A stretch of 64,000 nt of DNA from JABFRJ01 sp963847145 (GTDB lineage Bacteria > Pseudomonadota > Alphaproteobacteria > Rhizobiales > Hyphomicrobiaceae), in assembly GCA_963847145.1 (NCBI GenBank), contig CAWJYN010000003.1, positions 1,178,001-1,242,000 of the forward strand. The letters run 5' to 3'. The position numbers and the translations under genes were made by a program. Numbering within the stretch: position 1 is the first letter of the stretch; every line of letters starts with the position of its first letter. This document shows positions 8,328-16,702 of the stretch, in pieces. Below the pieces are notes generated by a model. It was not told where the DNA came from. It made no database searches and saw only the letters and a list, made by a program, of their open reading frames with translations.

Positions 8328-9569
8328 GTGGCTAACGTTGTTATCATCGCGCCGCACTTCTGGCCGGAAAAGATCGGCTCGGCGCCTTATTGCACGGACC
8401 TTGCGATCTGGCTCGCTGATCAAGGGCATGACGTGTCGGCGCTGTCTTTCCGCCCACACTACCCGTCGGTCACTGAATTCGCCGATTGGCAGGATGGCTC
8501 GCGCGATGGCGAGGCGCCGGGCGGCGTCACGATCGTTCGCGTGCCGAACCAAGGCCGCGGCAGCGGTGGCCTTCGCGCGCGGGCGATGAACGACCTGCGT
8601 TTTCTAGCGCGTCTGTCCCGCACCGTTTTTGACCGCAAGTTCTCAAAGGCCGACGCGATCTACGCGTTCGTTCCCAGCACCGTGAGCCTCTATGGCGCCA
8701 AGGCGCTGGCGCTGCGCTCCCGGGCGCGGTTAATCTGTGTCGTCCACGATATCGAAAGCGGGCTGGCGGGCTCACTTGGCTTTACGTCGGGCAATCTTGC
8801 TCTGTCGGCGATCCGGCAGGTCGAGAAGATCGGGCTAAACCTCGCCGATGAAATCATTGTGCTAACGCATGGCATGAAGCGGGAGCTCAGGCGCTTGAAG
8901 TGCCACCGTCCGATCCGAGTGTTGCCGCTGTGGTGCGGTATCCCGAGCACCGATGCGGCCGCGCCGGACGCCAACTTCACCGTCGCGTACAGTGGCAACT
9001 TCGGAAAAAAGCAGAACCTCGATCAACTGTTGCCGGTTTTCGAGATGCTGCAGCAGCAGTGTCCGGACGTTCAGATCCAGTTGCGCGGGGATGGCTCCGA
9101 ACGCAGCAGGCTGGAGCGTTCGATTGGGGAGATGGGGCTCACAAACACGACGTTTCATGCTCTCGTCGATGCCGATCAATTGTCGCGGACCATCCAGGGT
9201 GCTCACCTGCATTTGGTCCCGCAAGCGCCCAACATCGGCGACTACGCGATCCCTTCCAAGGTTTACACCATTCTCGCGGCGGGGCGCCCATTTGTGTGCA
9301 TCGCAGAACCGGACACCGAACTCGCGGCATTGGCGCGCGACTCGGGCGGCGGCTTGTGTGTGGAACCGAACAACTCAAACGCGCTGTTCACTGCCATCAG
9401 GCAGCTGGTCGATGATCGCACCCGGCTGGAGCGCATGGGCGCAGATGCCCGGCGCTATGCCGTCGCGCACCTGACGATGGCTGGCATTCTCGAGGAATAC
9501 GAGCGGTCAATGGAGCGGGATCAAGTGTACCAGTTCGACAGTGATCCGCGACTGGAGACCGGCACCTGA
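8328..9569 (+). CDS. Glycosyltransferase family 4, WcaI/WbuB-like
   Basis: This protein of about 413 residues starts ANVVIIAPHFWPEKIGSAP, the GT4 WcaI/WbuB N-terminal pattern. It contains VVHDIESGLAGSLG, FTVAYSGNFGKKQNLDQLLPVF (start of the nucleotide-sugar domain) and IPSKVYTILAAGRPFVC with downstream acidic residues, typical of a GT-B donor site. It probably adds a sugar to lipid-linked polysaccharide at the cytoplasmic membrane. The GTG at 8328 has a G-rich stretch ten bases upstream; an in-frame ATG at 8304 is possible. A second glycosyltransferase follows on the same strand. Confidence 0.88.
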   Translation: MANVVIIAPHFWPEKIGSAPYCTDLAIWLADQGHDVSALSFRPHYPSVTEFADWQDGSRDGEAPGGVTIVRVPNQGRGSGGLRARAMNDLRFLARLSRTVFDRKFSKADAIYAFVPSTVSLYGAKALALRSRARLICVVHDIESGLAGSLGFTSGNLALSAIRQVEKIGLNLADEIIVLTHGMKRELRRLKCHRPIRVLPLWCGIPSTDAAAPDANFTVAYSGNFGKKQNLDQLLPVFEMLQQQCPDVQIQLRGDGSERSRLERSIGEMGLTNTTFHALVDADQLSRTIQGAHLHLVPQAPNIGDYAIPSKVYTILAAGRPFVCIAEPDTELAALARDSGGGLCVEPNNSNALFTAIRQLVDDRTRLERMGADARRYAVAHLTMAGILEEYERSMERDQVYQFDSDPRLETGT

Positions 9570-9661
9570 GCGGCCGTTGCAGCCGGCTTCGTTCGGCCAT
9601 TCCAACTCACACCCTGACGCCGCACAGATGTCCTTTTTGAAAAGTGCTGGGAACTTCGCGA

Positions 9662-10840
9662 ATGCCGAGAGTGCTATGGATTACCGGGCGCTTGCCATTC
9701 CCACTGCACTCCGGCGATGCGCTCTATACGGCGGGCCTGTTGCAGGCGGCGCTGCACGCGGGCTGCGAGGTGACCACCATTGGCTTGCCGCGATCGCCAG
9801 CACCCGACTGCGCAAAACCGCCGGTTGCCACCGGTGTCGATTGGCAGCCGGTCATTGCTGAACCGCGCTCGCCGCTCGGCAGCTTACTATCGAGCCTGCC
9901 AAAGGACGCCTACAGTCTTTATCCAGACGGCTTTGATCGCGCGCTGACTGCGCTGCTGCAGCAGCGTTGGGATTGGATCGTGTTCGATCACGCTCGATCC
10001 GGCGCGGCGTTGCCGCATGCGGTTGCACACACCGCCAAGCATATCGGCAGCAAAATTGCCTATGTGGCGCACAACGTTGAACGCACGGTGCGGCGCGACG
10101 TGGCTTCCGGCATGTCAACGCGTGCCCTGCGGCCGGTCTATTGGATCGATGCGGAAAAATACGGACGCCTTGAGGACAGTCTGGTGCGCGCGTCTGCCGC
10201 CGTCATGACGATCTCAGAGGAGGACGCGGCCGTTTTTCGCGGCAACGGCGCGGTGGCCTATCATGTGCCGCCCGTCTTTATGGGGCAACGGGTTCGGGCG
10301 CGCACACTCGATCAAAGTGTTCCACGGCGCGCAATGCTGCTCGGGTCATTTGATTGGGTCGCCAAACAGAACAATCTCGTCCAGTTTCTTGAGCGGGTGG
10401 CGGCGCGCTTGGTCGCGGCAGGCATCGGTGTCGATGTCGTCGGCTCCATGCCAAAAGATCTGCAAAGCAAATTGCGCGCGAGTTTTCCCGCTGTCGACTT
10501 TCATGGCTCAGTCGCTGACATCGGCCCGATTGCCGCACGCGCGCGCTGTGGTGTGATCCCGGAAGAACTTGGCGGCGGGATGAAGATGAAGACGCTGGAC
10601 TACGTGTTTTTGCGCGTTCCGGTCTTCAGCCTGGAGTCGGGCGCGGCAGGTCTGCCAGCAGAAGCCCGCGGCCAGGCGTTTGCCGCGCGCACGCTTGGCG
10701 AGCTCGGCAATTCCATCTTAGCGACGATCGACAATCTTGGCGAACTCGATGCGCGCCAGAAGCAGGCCTTTGACGCCTGCGAACGGCGATTTAGCGTCGA
10801 AGAAGCGGCGGCGGCGATGCGGCGTGCTTTTCGGATCTAA
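9662..10840 (+). CDS. Glycosyltransferase, GT-B fold (GT4-like)
   Basis: This 392-residue protein starts PRVLWITGRLPFPLHSGDALYTAGLL, an N-terminal acceptor-domain pattern. It has DHARSG and YVAHNVERTV in the middle and the donor-side motif GVIPEELGGGMKMKTLDYVFLRVPVFSLESGA, which resembles the glycosyltransferases of exopolysaccharide clusters. The ATG at 9662 is preferred; a GTG 18 bases upstream is possible. It is read after the WcaI-like gene and is convergent with the beta-propeller gene that ends ten bases beyond it. Confidence 0.83.
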   Translation: MPRVLWITGRLPFPLHSGDALYTAGLLQAALHAGCEVTTIGLPRSPAPDCAKPPVATGVDWQPVIAEPRSPLGSLLSSLPKDAYSLYPDGFDRALTALLQQRWDWIVFDHARSGAALPHAVAHTAKHIGSKIAYVAHNVERTVRRDVASGMSTRALRPVYWIDAEKYGRLEDSLVRASAAVMTISEEDAAVFRGNGAVAYHVPPVFMGQRVRARTLDQSVPRRAMLLGSFDWVAKQNNLVQFLERVAARLVAAGIGVDVVGSMPKDLQSKLRASFPAVDFHGSVADIGPIAARARCGVIPEELGGGMKMKTLDYVFLRVPVFSLESGAAGLPAEARGQAFAARTLGELGNSILATIDNLGELDARQKQAFDACERRFSVEEAAAAMRRAFRI

Positions 10841-10849
10841 GCGGCCCAC

Positions 10850-11782
10850 TCACATGCGGAGCATACGGGCGACGATGGACAGGGGCGTCCGCAAGATCTG
10901 GGACACCCGATCTCCGATTCCGACGCCGATCAAGATCGACTGCTCGTCGACGGCCATGTCACTGGCGTAGACCGTTGTTGGGGTCTCGCGCAGCAGTGAG
11001 AACTCGCGCGACAACACGGCAGACCCCATACCGGCCGCGTGAAACCGGAACCGGTAGACAAATCGCACGACAGTCGAGAGCCCTTGCAAGGGGTACACGC
11101 GTTTGTGGTCGAGAAACAGATTTCCGCCGCGCCAGAGCACCGATTTGGTGCCGCTCCAGAAGAACGGCTCCACCGCACGGCAATGGTAGACGAGGCGTTC
11201 CGCCGCGACGTCGAGTGAGTAGAATTCCTGCATGCCCGGCAGCCGCTCAAGATAAAGCTGGCCGTTGTCAGAGAAATAGACCCAATTTTTTTCAATAGGC
11301 GCCAGACGCGGCGCGAGTTCGAAATGCCGCAAGCCGGCATCTGTGGTGGTCGCGTCAATACCGGAGGCGCTGGCGACAACCGGATAAGTAAGCTTGCCTT
11401 CGGCGAAGTCGGGCCGCGTGCCCGTCACGTAGTAGCGATTGGCGAACGTGTAGAACCGCAGGTCTTCGATGCCATCGAAGACCGGCATCGGCGCGCGCTC
11501 GACGACTTGGAACTGGCTGCCCGTTCGCACGGCCCGATGCAGCCAGTTCACCGATTTCGCGAGTTGCGGCGGGCCAATCATCATGCCGCGCTTGTCGATA
11601 TCGTAATAGTGCTGCCGGCAGACGAATGTGAGCACATCCTGCTGCCCGACCACCATGGGCGGGATCATGGACGGGCTAAACATGTTCTCGATAGGCTCAG
11701 CGAAAATAGGCTCAGTTGGCAGTGACTTCGGCAGCCATGGATAAACCCGGCGCGCCTTGGTCATCAGATGGGTCAGTTGCAT
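10850..11782 (-). CDS. Putative five-bladed beta-propeller carbohydrate enzyme (GH43/GH130-like), unclear role
   Basis: This 310-residue soluble protein has motifs seen in five-bladed propeller glycosidases and phosphorylases: GIEDLRFYTFANRYYVTGTRP (an EDxR-type blade strand) and LAPIEKNWVYF (a KNW-type motif). I cannot place it in a named family with certainty. A GAGGG lies six bases before the ATG at 11782, which is better than the ATG at 11803. It is the last gene of the minus-strand sugar operon, 128 bases after the aminotransferase. A role in trimming, modifying or transferring a sugar of the polysaccharide is inferred from position. Confidence 0.6.
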   Translation of the reverse strand: MQLTHLMTKARRVYPWLPKSLPTEPIFAEPIENMFSPSMIPPMVVGQQDVLTFVCRQHYYDIDKRGMMIGPPQLAKSVNWLHRAVRTGSQFQVVERAPMPVFDGIEDLRFYTFANRYYVTGTRPDFAEGKLTYPVVASASGIDATTTDAGLRHFELAPRLAPIEKNWVYFSDNGQLYLERLPGMQEFYSLDVAAERLVYHCRAVEPFFWSGTKSVLWRGGNLFLDHKRVYPLQGLSTVVRFVYRFRFHAAGMGSAVLSREFSLLRETPTTVYASDMAVDEQSILIGVGIGDRVSQILRTPLSIVARMLRM

Positions 11783-11910
11783 CGCGGCCCTCGGGACTAT
11801 CATGTCCCGGGCTGCATAGTCTGGCGGCTGCGGGCAATCAATATTTCACGGCTTCACTGCCGCGTTAGGCGGCCATGACTTGCGAATATGGTTGATTTGC
11901 GCGCCGCCTC

Positions 11911-13365
11911 TCAAACTTTGCGCATGAGTACAGTCCGGAAAATTGCGGCGATCCGGTCCACCACCTCAGGCGTCACGCGGCGCGAGGTCGGCAAGTTGAC
12001 GCCGACTGATGACAGCGCTTTGCTGTGGGGGCAGTGGCGGGCATAGCGACGGTATGCCGGCATTGCCGACAGACTATGGAAGAATGGCCGCAAGTCGATG
12101 TTGGCCGCCTTGCAAGCATCGATCAACGCTTGACGTTTCGACGCTGGCACTGTTGCGCAGGTGAACCAGATCACGTCTTGGGACCGGAACCCGAGATCGT
12201 TTGGCATCGCGACACCGTCGATGCCCTGGAAGGCGGCTTGGTAGCTATTGTGTACCGCGCGCCGCATCGCCAAAAGTCCCGGCATTCGATCGAGCTGCGC
12301 ACAGCCGATGGAGGCCTGGAGGTTGGTCATGCGGAAGTTGAACCCCACTTCCTCATGCCAGTACCGCCGGTCTGGACGCATGCCGTGGTCGCGCAACATG
12401 CGCATCCGCGCGGCCAGCTCCGGGTCGTTGGTGACACAGATGCCACCTTCACCGGTGGTGATGATCTTGTTGGCATAAAATGAGAAGCTGGCCACATCCG
12501 AGAACGATCCGACCGGGCGCCCATCATAGGAGGCACCATGCGCTTCGGCGCAATCCTCGATGATGAAAAGGCCCCGTGATCGGGCCAGCGCGGCGATTTC
12601 CGTCATGGGTGCGGGGCGGCCGAAGACGTGCACCGGCATGATCGCGCGCGTGCGCGGCGTGATGGCCGCCTCGATGCCTTCCGGCGAAATACACCAAGTG
12701 TGCGGATCAATATCAACGAGGACCGGACGCGCGCCGACATGCAACACGGTGTTGGCTGACGCTGCAAATGTTAAATCCGGTACAATAACCTCATCGCCTT
12801 CGCCGATGCCAAGTGCGGCCAGTGCGAGGTGCAACGACGTTGTGCCATTCGATGTTGCGACACCGTGTTCGACACCAGTGACGGCCGCGAACCGCTGCTC
12901 GAACGTGCGAATGTAGTCGCCGGTCGACGAGATCCAGGTCGACAGAAAGGCGTCCATCAGATTGCGGAATTCACGATGTGTCAGGTCTGGTTCGGCGACC
13001 GGCAGGAAGCTCTGGGCGTGATCGACCGCGACAGCGATGATTTTGCCCTTGGCATCGGTCACCGGTGTGACAGCGCCGACCCGTCCACCACCATCCAGTC
13101 GGCGCGCGACGTCGCTCATGCGCGTGTCCGCGAGATGCACACCTTTGGCGACTGCGGCGCGGAGATCCGCCATATCCGCGCGTCCGATCAGCGCACCGTC
13201 GGCCTTCGTGACAAACACGCAACCATGGCCATTATCGATGCATTTTTCGATGCCGGCCCAGATCACGTCGTCGTCCCGGCACACAAAAGGCGCGAGGTCC
13301 GGCGCCGTGCTGCGGGCATCGCCGGTGCTGGTGGGCGCTGACAGCCTGTCTTTGATCCCACTCAT
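11911..13365 (-). CDS. DegT/DnrJ/EryC1/StrS sugar aminotransferase with N-terminal CBS-like domain
   Basis: This 484-residue protein has two parts. Residues about 20-105 resemble a CBS pair (IEKCIDNGHGCVFVTKADG, GRADMADLRAAVAKG) and end in an extended linker. Residues about 110-480 are a complete PLP-dependent sugar aminotransferase with SSTGDYIRTFEQRFA, TSNGTTSLHLAL, FIIEDCAEAHGA and the PLP lysine in FYANKIITTGEGG. Family members transfer an amino group to a keto sugar nucleotide. Its ATG overlaps the stop of the upstream kinase (ATGA), so the pair is coupled. The CBS fusion is unusual for a family that is normally about 370-400 residues. Confidence 0.88.
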   Translation of the reverse strand: MSGIKDRLSAPTSTGDARSTAPDLAPFVCRDDDVIWAGIEKCIDNGHGCVFVTKADGALIGRADMADLRAAVAKGVHLADTRMSDVARRLDGGGRVGAVTPVTDAKGKIIAVAVDHAQSFLPVAEPDLTHREFRNLMDAFLSTWISSTGDYIRTFEQRFAAVTGVEHGVATSNGTTSLHLALAALGIGEGDEVIVPDLTFAASANTVLHVGARPVLVDIDPHTWCISPEGIEAAITPRTRAIMPVHVFGRPAPMTEIAALARSRGLFIIEDCAEAHGASYDGRPVGSFSDVASFSFYANKIITTGEGGICVTNDPELAARMRMLRDHGMRPDRRYWHEEVGFNFRMTNLQASIGCAQLDRMPGLLAMRRAVHNSYQAAFQGIDGVAMPNDLGFRSQDVIWFTCATVPASKRQALIDACKAANIDLRPFFHSLSAMPAYRRYARHCPHSKALSSVGVNLPTSRRVTPEVVDRIAAIFRTVLMRKV

Positions 13366-14399
13366 GAAACGCGCGCCTCTGCGTTCAGATAATTCGAAGT
13401 CAGGTCGGGATTGAACAGGACTACACTGGTCCCTTGGTTCTCGATGCGCAAGGGCACGTGCGCCAGGCCGCCGAGTGCGGCCTTGACTGCCGCTTGGCGA
13501 TGCTCCGGTACGTACATCAGCAAAAATCCGCCGCCGCCGGCTCCGAGCAGTTTGCCGCCAATCGCACCGGCGCCGCGTGCTGCCGCATAGTACGTATCGA
13601 TTGCCTCGTTCGAGACTGACTCGTCGAGTTGACGCTTTGTGGTCCATGCATGATGCAACAGATCGCCGAACTCGTTCATGGACCGGCGCTGATCGAGCAG
13701 GATCTCCTCGCCCTCGTCGACCATGGCATAGAGACTGCGCAGCTCTTTGGTGCGGTCGTCGAACTTGGCCACTTTCTTCTTTTCGATGCCGTCGGCCAGC
13801 CGAGTGAAGCCGGTGAAAAACATCATCAGACTTCCTTCAAGCTCAGCGCGGCGCGCCGGACTGATGTGTACGGGCTTGATACGGTGGTCACCGCCCGCAT
13901 AGAAATCAATCCGGTTGAGGCCCCCGTGCGCTGCTGCGATCTGGTCCTGACAACCGACAGTCTCGTGGAGAAGCTGCTGCTCGAACCGGATCGCCTCGCG
14001 CGCAAGAAACGTCTTTGAGCACATGCGGCCGAGGTTGCCGAGATAGGCGTGTAGCAGAGACACAGTAAAGGCGGAACTTGAGCCGAGGCCGGTTTTTGAA
14101 GGCAGGTCGGCGTTGTAGATCACCTCATAGCCAGTGTCGACGGAGCCGGCGTATTGGTTGAGCAGGCAGCGAACCACGGGATGCTGGATCTCGTTGATGG
14201 ACTGCACCTCTTCCAGCATGCCCCAAGCAATGCGGTAATTGAACTCGAACACTGCCGGCAAGTGGCGCAGTTGGACATAGACATACTTGTTGATCGTCGT
14301 TGAGAGCACCGCACCAGGCTCGGGCCGCTCGAACCAAGCCGGGTGATCGGTGCCGCCACCGAAAAATGAGACGCGAAGCGGGCTTCGTACGATGATCAT
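13362..14399 (-). CDS. hddA: GHMP kinase, D-glycero-D-manno-heptose 7-phosphate kinase-like
   Basis: This 345-residue protein starts MIIVRSPLRVSFFGGGTDHP, has the ATP-binding motif LPSKTGLGSSSAFTVSLL (about residues 105-122), and ends with the third GHMP motif GGKLLGAGGGGFLLMY. This order and spacing match HddA, which makes the heptose 1,7-bisphosphate. An ATG three codons upstream is also possible. It sits between an NAD-dependent epimerase and the aminotransferase and overlaps the latter by four bases. The heptose assignment is supported by the HAD-nucleotidyltransferase fusion in the same operon, but other sugar kinases share these motifs. Confidence 0.78.
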   Translation of the reverse strand: MIIVRSPLRVSFFGGGTDHPAWFERPEPGAVLSTTINKYVYVQLRHLPAVFEFNYRIAWGMLEEVQSINEIQHPVVRCLLNQYAGSVDTGYEVIYNADLPSKTGLGSSSAFTVSLLHAYLGNLGRMCSKTFLAREAIRFEQQLLHETVGCQDQIAAAHGGLNRIDFYAGGDHRIKPVHISPARRAELEGSLMMFFTGFTRLADGIEKKKVAKFDDRTKELRSLYAMVDEGEEILLDQRRSMNEFGDLLHHAWTTKRQLDESVSNEAIDTYYAAARGAGAIGGKLLGAGGGGFLLMYVPEHRQAAVKAALGGLAHVPLRIENQGTSVVLFNPDLTSNYLNAEARVS

Positions 14400-14480
14400 G
14401 GCTACCATCCACTCACAGACCACATAGCGCGGTCCGGACACAGTGCTGCAACTTCAATGGACACTTATGCAGGCGCCTCG

Positions 14481-15413
14481 TCACACATTCGCGTAGCGGG
14501 AATTGCGCAACATCTTGTAGCCTTTGACGAGTTCATCGATGCCGTCTTCCAACGTCACGCGCGATTTCCATCCAGTCGCTTCCAGCTTATCGTTGGAAAC
14601 GATATAGTCGCGCTTATCGGGATCTTCGCCGATCGGAGCTTCAAGGAAGACGAACCCTGGCACCTTCTCTTTGATCCGCTGGCACAGCTCCAACTTCGAC
14701 AGGTTGGCTGCGGCCAAGCCGACGTTGTAGGGCTGGCCACGCATGGCGGCGAAATTGGCGAGCGCATGCTGGAATGTCTGGGCGACGTCGCGCACATGAA
14801 TGTAGTTGCGCTTGAAGTGCCCCTCGAAGATGACGACGGTCCGATCGGTTACCGCGCGCCAGGTAAAATCGTTGACCAGCAGGTCGAGCCGCATCCGCGG
14901 CGACATTCCAAAGACAGTCGCGAGGCGTAGGGTAATGCCGTTGCCCTTCTCAAGGACGGCTTGCTCGGCCTCGACCTTGGTCGTGCCGTAGAGCGAAATG
15001 GGATTGAGCGGCGTTGTTTCGGTGCAGTGTTGCCCTGCAATGCCGATGCCATAGCCGGAGTTTGTTGTCGGATAGATGACCTTCTGCTGGGATGACGTCA
15101 GTTTGAGCAGAGACAGCACGGCGTCGCGGTTGAGCGTCGTCGCGCTGATGGGGTCTTGTTTGCAGAGCGGTGCACCGACCAGGGCAGCCAGCGGTATGAG
15201 GACGTCGGCCTTGGGCACCAATTCTTTGAGCACCCGTTCGTCTCGTGCGTCGGCACGCACGGGCTCAAAGTTCTTTGACCGGCAACAGGCGGCAAGTTCG
15301 GTACCGCCGCCGGGAAAAGTGTCGAGCACGGTGACGGCATGGCCGCTGGCGAGCAGTTCGGGCACCAAGACCGAGCCGATGTAGCCACCACCGCCTGTTA
15401 CAAGAACCTTCAT
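14481..15413 (-). CDS. NAD-dependent sugar epimerase/dehydratase (extended SDR)
   Basis: This 310-residue protein starts MKVLVTGGGGYIGSVLVPEL, the extended-SDR glycine motif. It has the catalytic YGTTK (Y-x-x-x-K, near residue 145) and RNYIHVRDVAQTF. These enzymes epimerise or dehydrate nucleotide sugars. AGGGG lies nine bases before the ATG. The gene is the third of the minus-strand operon. The substrate is probably the NDP-sugar made by the fused nucleotidyltransferase, which is an inference. Confidence 0.85.
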   Translation of the reverse strand: MKVLVTGGGGYIGSVLVPELLASGHAVTVLDTFPGGGTELAACCRSKNFEPVRADARDERVLKELVPKADVLIPLAALVGAPLCKQDPISATTLNRDAVLSLLKLTSSQQKVIYPTTNSGYGIGIAGQHCTETTPLNPISLYGTTKVEAEQAVLEKGNGITLRLATVFGMSPRMRLDLLVNDFTWRAVTDRTVVIFEGHFKRNYIHVRDVAQTFQHALANFAAMRGQPYNVGLAAANLSKLELCQRIKEKVPGFVFLEAPIGEDPDKRDYIVSNDKLEATGWKSRVTLEDGIDELVKGYKMLRNSRYANV

Positions 15414-15438
15414 TGCACTGCGCCCCTCTTTTCGGTCG

Positions 15439-16692
15439 TCATTTTGCGGCTGCCTTGAGTGCCGCGTCTTTGATGCGCAGCACCTCGGTGAACGAGACCA
15501 TTAGATGGTAGAGCGTCGAGGCTGGGATCCGATTGGATTTTGGAGCGCCGTCTTCGGACAACTGATCCATCCAAGCGCCTGCCGGTGTCACCGCCAAATG
15601 GTGGCGGAGCAGCCTGTTGCCGCTCTGGGCGAACACCGCCATGGGCGACTGACCATCCAGTTCAAACATCGCGACGGCCGCCTGCAAGCGTTCAGCCGCC
15701 GGCCACACGCGCTCACTGCGATCCGTACTCACACCGTCATTGCGTACCGCAGCGCGCACCGCGCCGGTCCGCTGATCGACGCCATAGCGCTCGGCAAAGC
15801 CGACCAAAGCACGTGCATAGGCGCGCAGATCCCGGCCGGTGATTTGCTGGTAACTCGACAGCAACCACGCCCATTCGAATTGATGACCTGGTTCGATCGT
15901 GCCATCCCCGCGTCGGCCGAGTGGGAGCAACTGATCATCAAAGTGCTCGGGGAGCGTCCCAGTGCGCTCATCAAAGAGACGGTCGCAGAAGAGCGTTATG
16001 ATTTCATCGGCGGTTTTCAGATAGCGCTCGTGGCTGGTTGCTGCAAAGGCGCTCAGAGCGCCTTCCAGCAGGTGCATGTGCGGGTTCTGCAGACGCGGTC
16101 CGTGCGCGGGCAGCGTGTTGGCGTAGCCCAACCCCGAGGAATGCCGCAGATGCGCGTCGATGAACTCTGCCGTCGCATGGCACTTGTCGAGCACCTCGCG
16201 TTGGCCGGTGGCGCGGTACAGCCAGCCTAAAGCAAGCAGCACAAAAGCGTTGTCATAAAGGTCCGGTGTCGGATCAAGCACGCGGCCATCCAGGGTGAGC
16301 TTCCGTGCCCATCCACCGCGATCGCCTTGCCATGCCTTGCTCACCATAAAGCGATAGCCGTGCTCGGCCAATTCAGCTGCGCCGGAGACGCCTAGGACGT
16401 GGGCGTGGGCATACACGTAGATCTGGCGGGCCTGGACGCGCGTGCGCTTAAACTCGGACCCACGGTTTGAGCCATCAAGGTGCAGGTCTTCGGCGAAGCC
16501 CCCGTGTACTCTGTCGACGCCATGCGCCGCCCAGAACGGCAAGGCTTCGTCGAAGAGCCAGCGTGAGATGGCAGCAAACGGCGCGCCTTCCTCGGGACTG
16601 CCTTGGGACCGCGCCATGCGTTGCGCCACCGCTAGGGATTCCACCGATGACGGGTTGCCGATCCGTGCGGTCTTCGCAGACGCATAACTCAT
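15439..16692 (-). CDS. AGE family sugar epimerase/isomerase
   Basis: This 417-residue protein belongs to the (alpha/alpha)6-barrel N-acylglucosamine 2-epimerase family. Visible motifs are HGGFAEDLHLDG, RTRVQARQIYVYAHAH (active-site Arg and His), NPHMHLLEGALSAF and EPGHQFEWAWLL, all in family order. It could isomerise mannose/fructose-type sugars or epimerise at C2. A near-ideal GGAGGTG ribosome-binding site sits before the ATG. It starts ten bases after the stop of the fused nucleotidyltransferase-HAD gene, so both are in one transcript. Confidence 0.88.
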   Translation of the reverse strand: MSYASAKTARIGNPSSVESLAVAQRMARSQGSPEEGAPFAAISRWLFDEALPFWAAHGVDRVHGGFAEDLHLDGSNRGSEFKRTRVQARQIYVYAHAHVLGVSGAAELAEHGYRFMVSKAWQGDRGGWARKLTLDGRVLDPTPDLYDNAFVLLALGWLYRATGQREVLDKCHATAEFIDAHLRHSSGLGYANTLPAHGPRLQNPHMHLLEGALSAFAATSHERYLKTADEIITLFCDRLFDERTGTLPEHFDDQLLPLGRRGDGTIEPGHQFEWAWLLSSYQQITGRDLRAYARALVGFAERYGVDQRTGAVRAAVRNDGVSTDRSERVWPAAERLQAAVAMFELDGQSPMAVFAQSGNRLLRHHLAVTPAGAWMDQLSEDGAPKSNRIPASTLYHLMVSFTEVLRIKDAALKAAAK

Positions 16693-16702
16693 CTACACCT
16701 CC

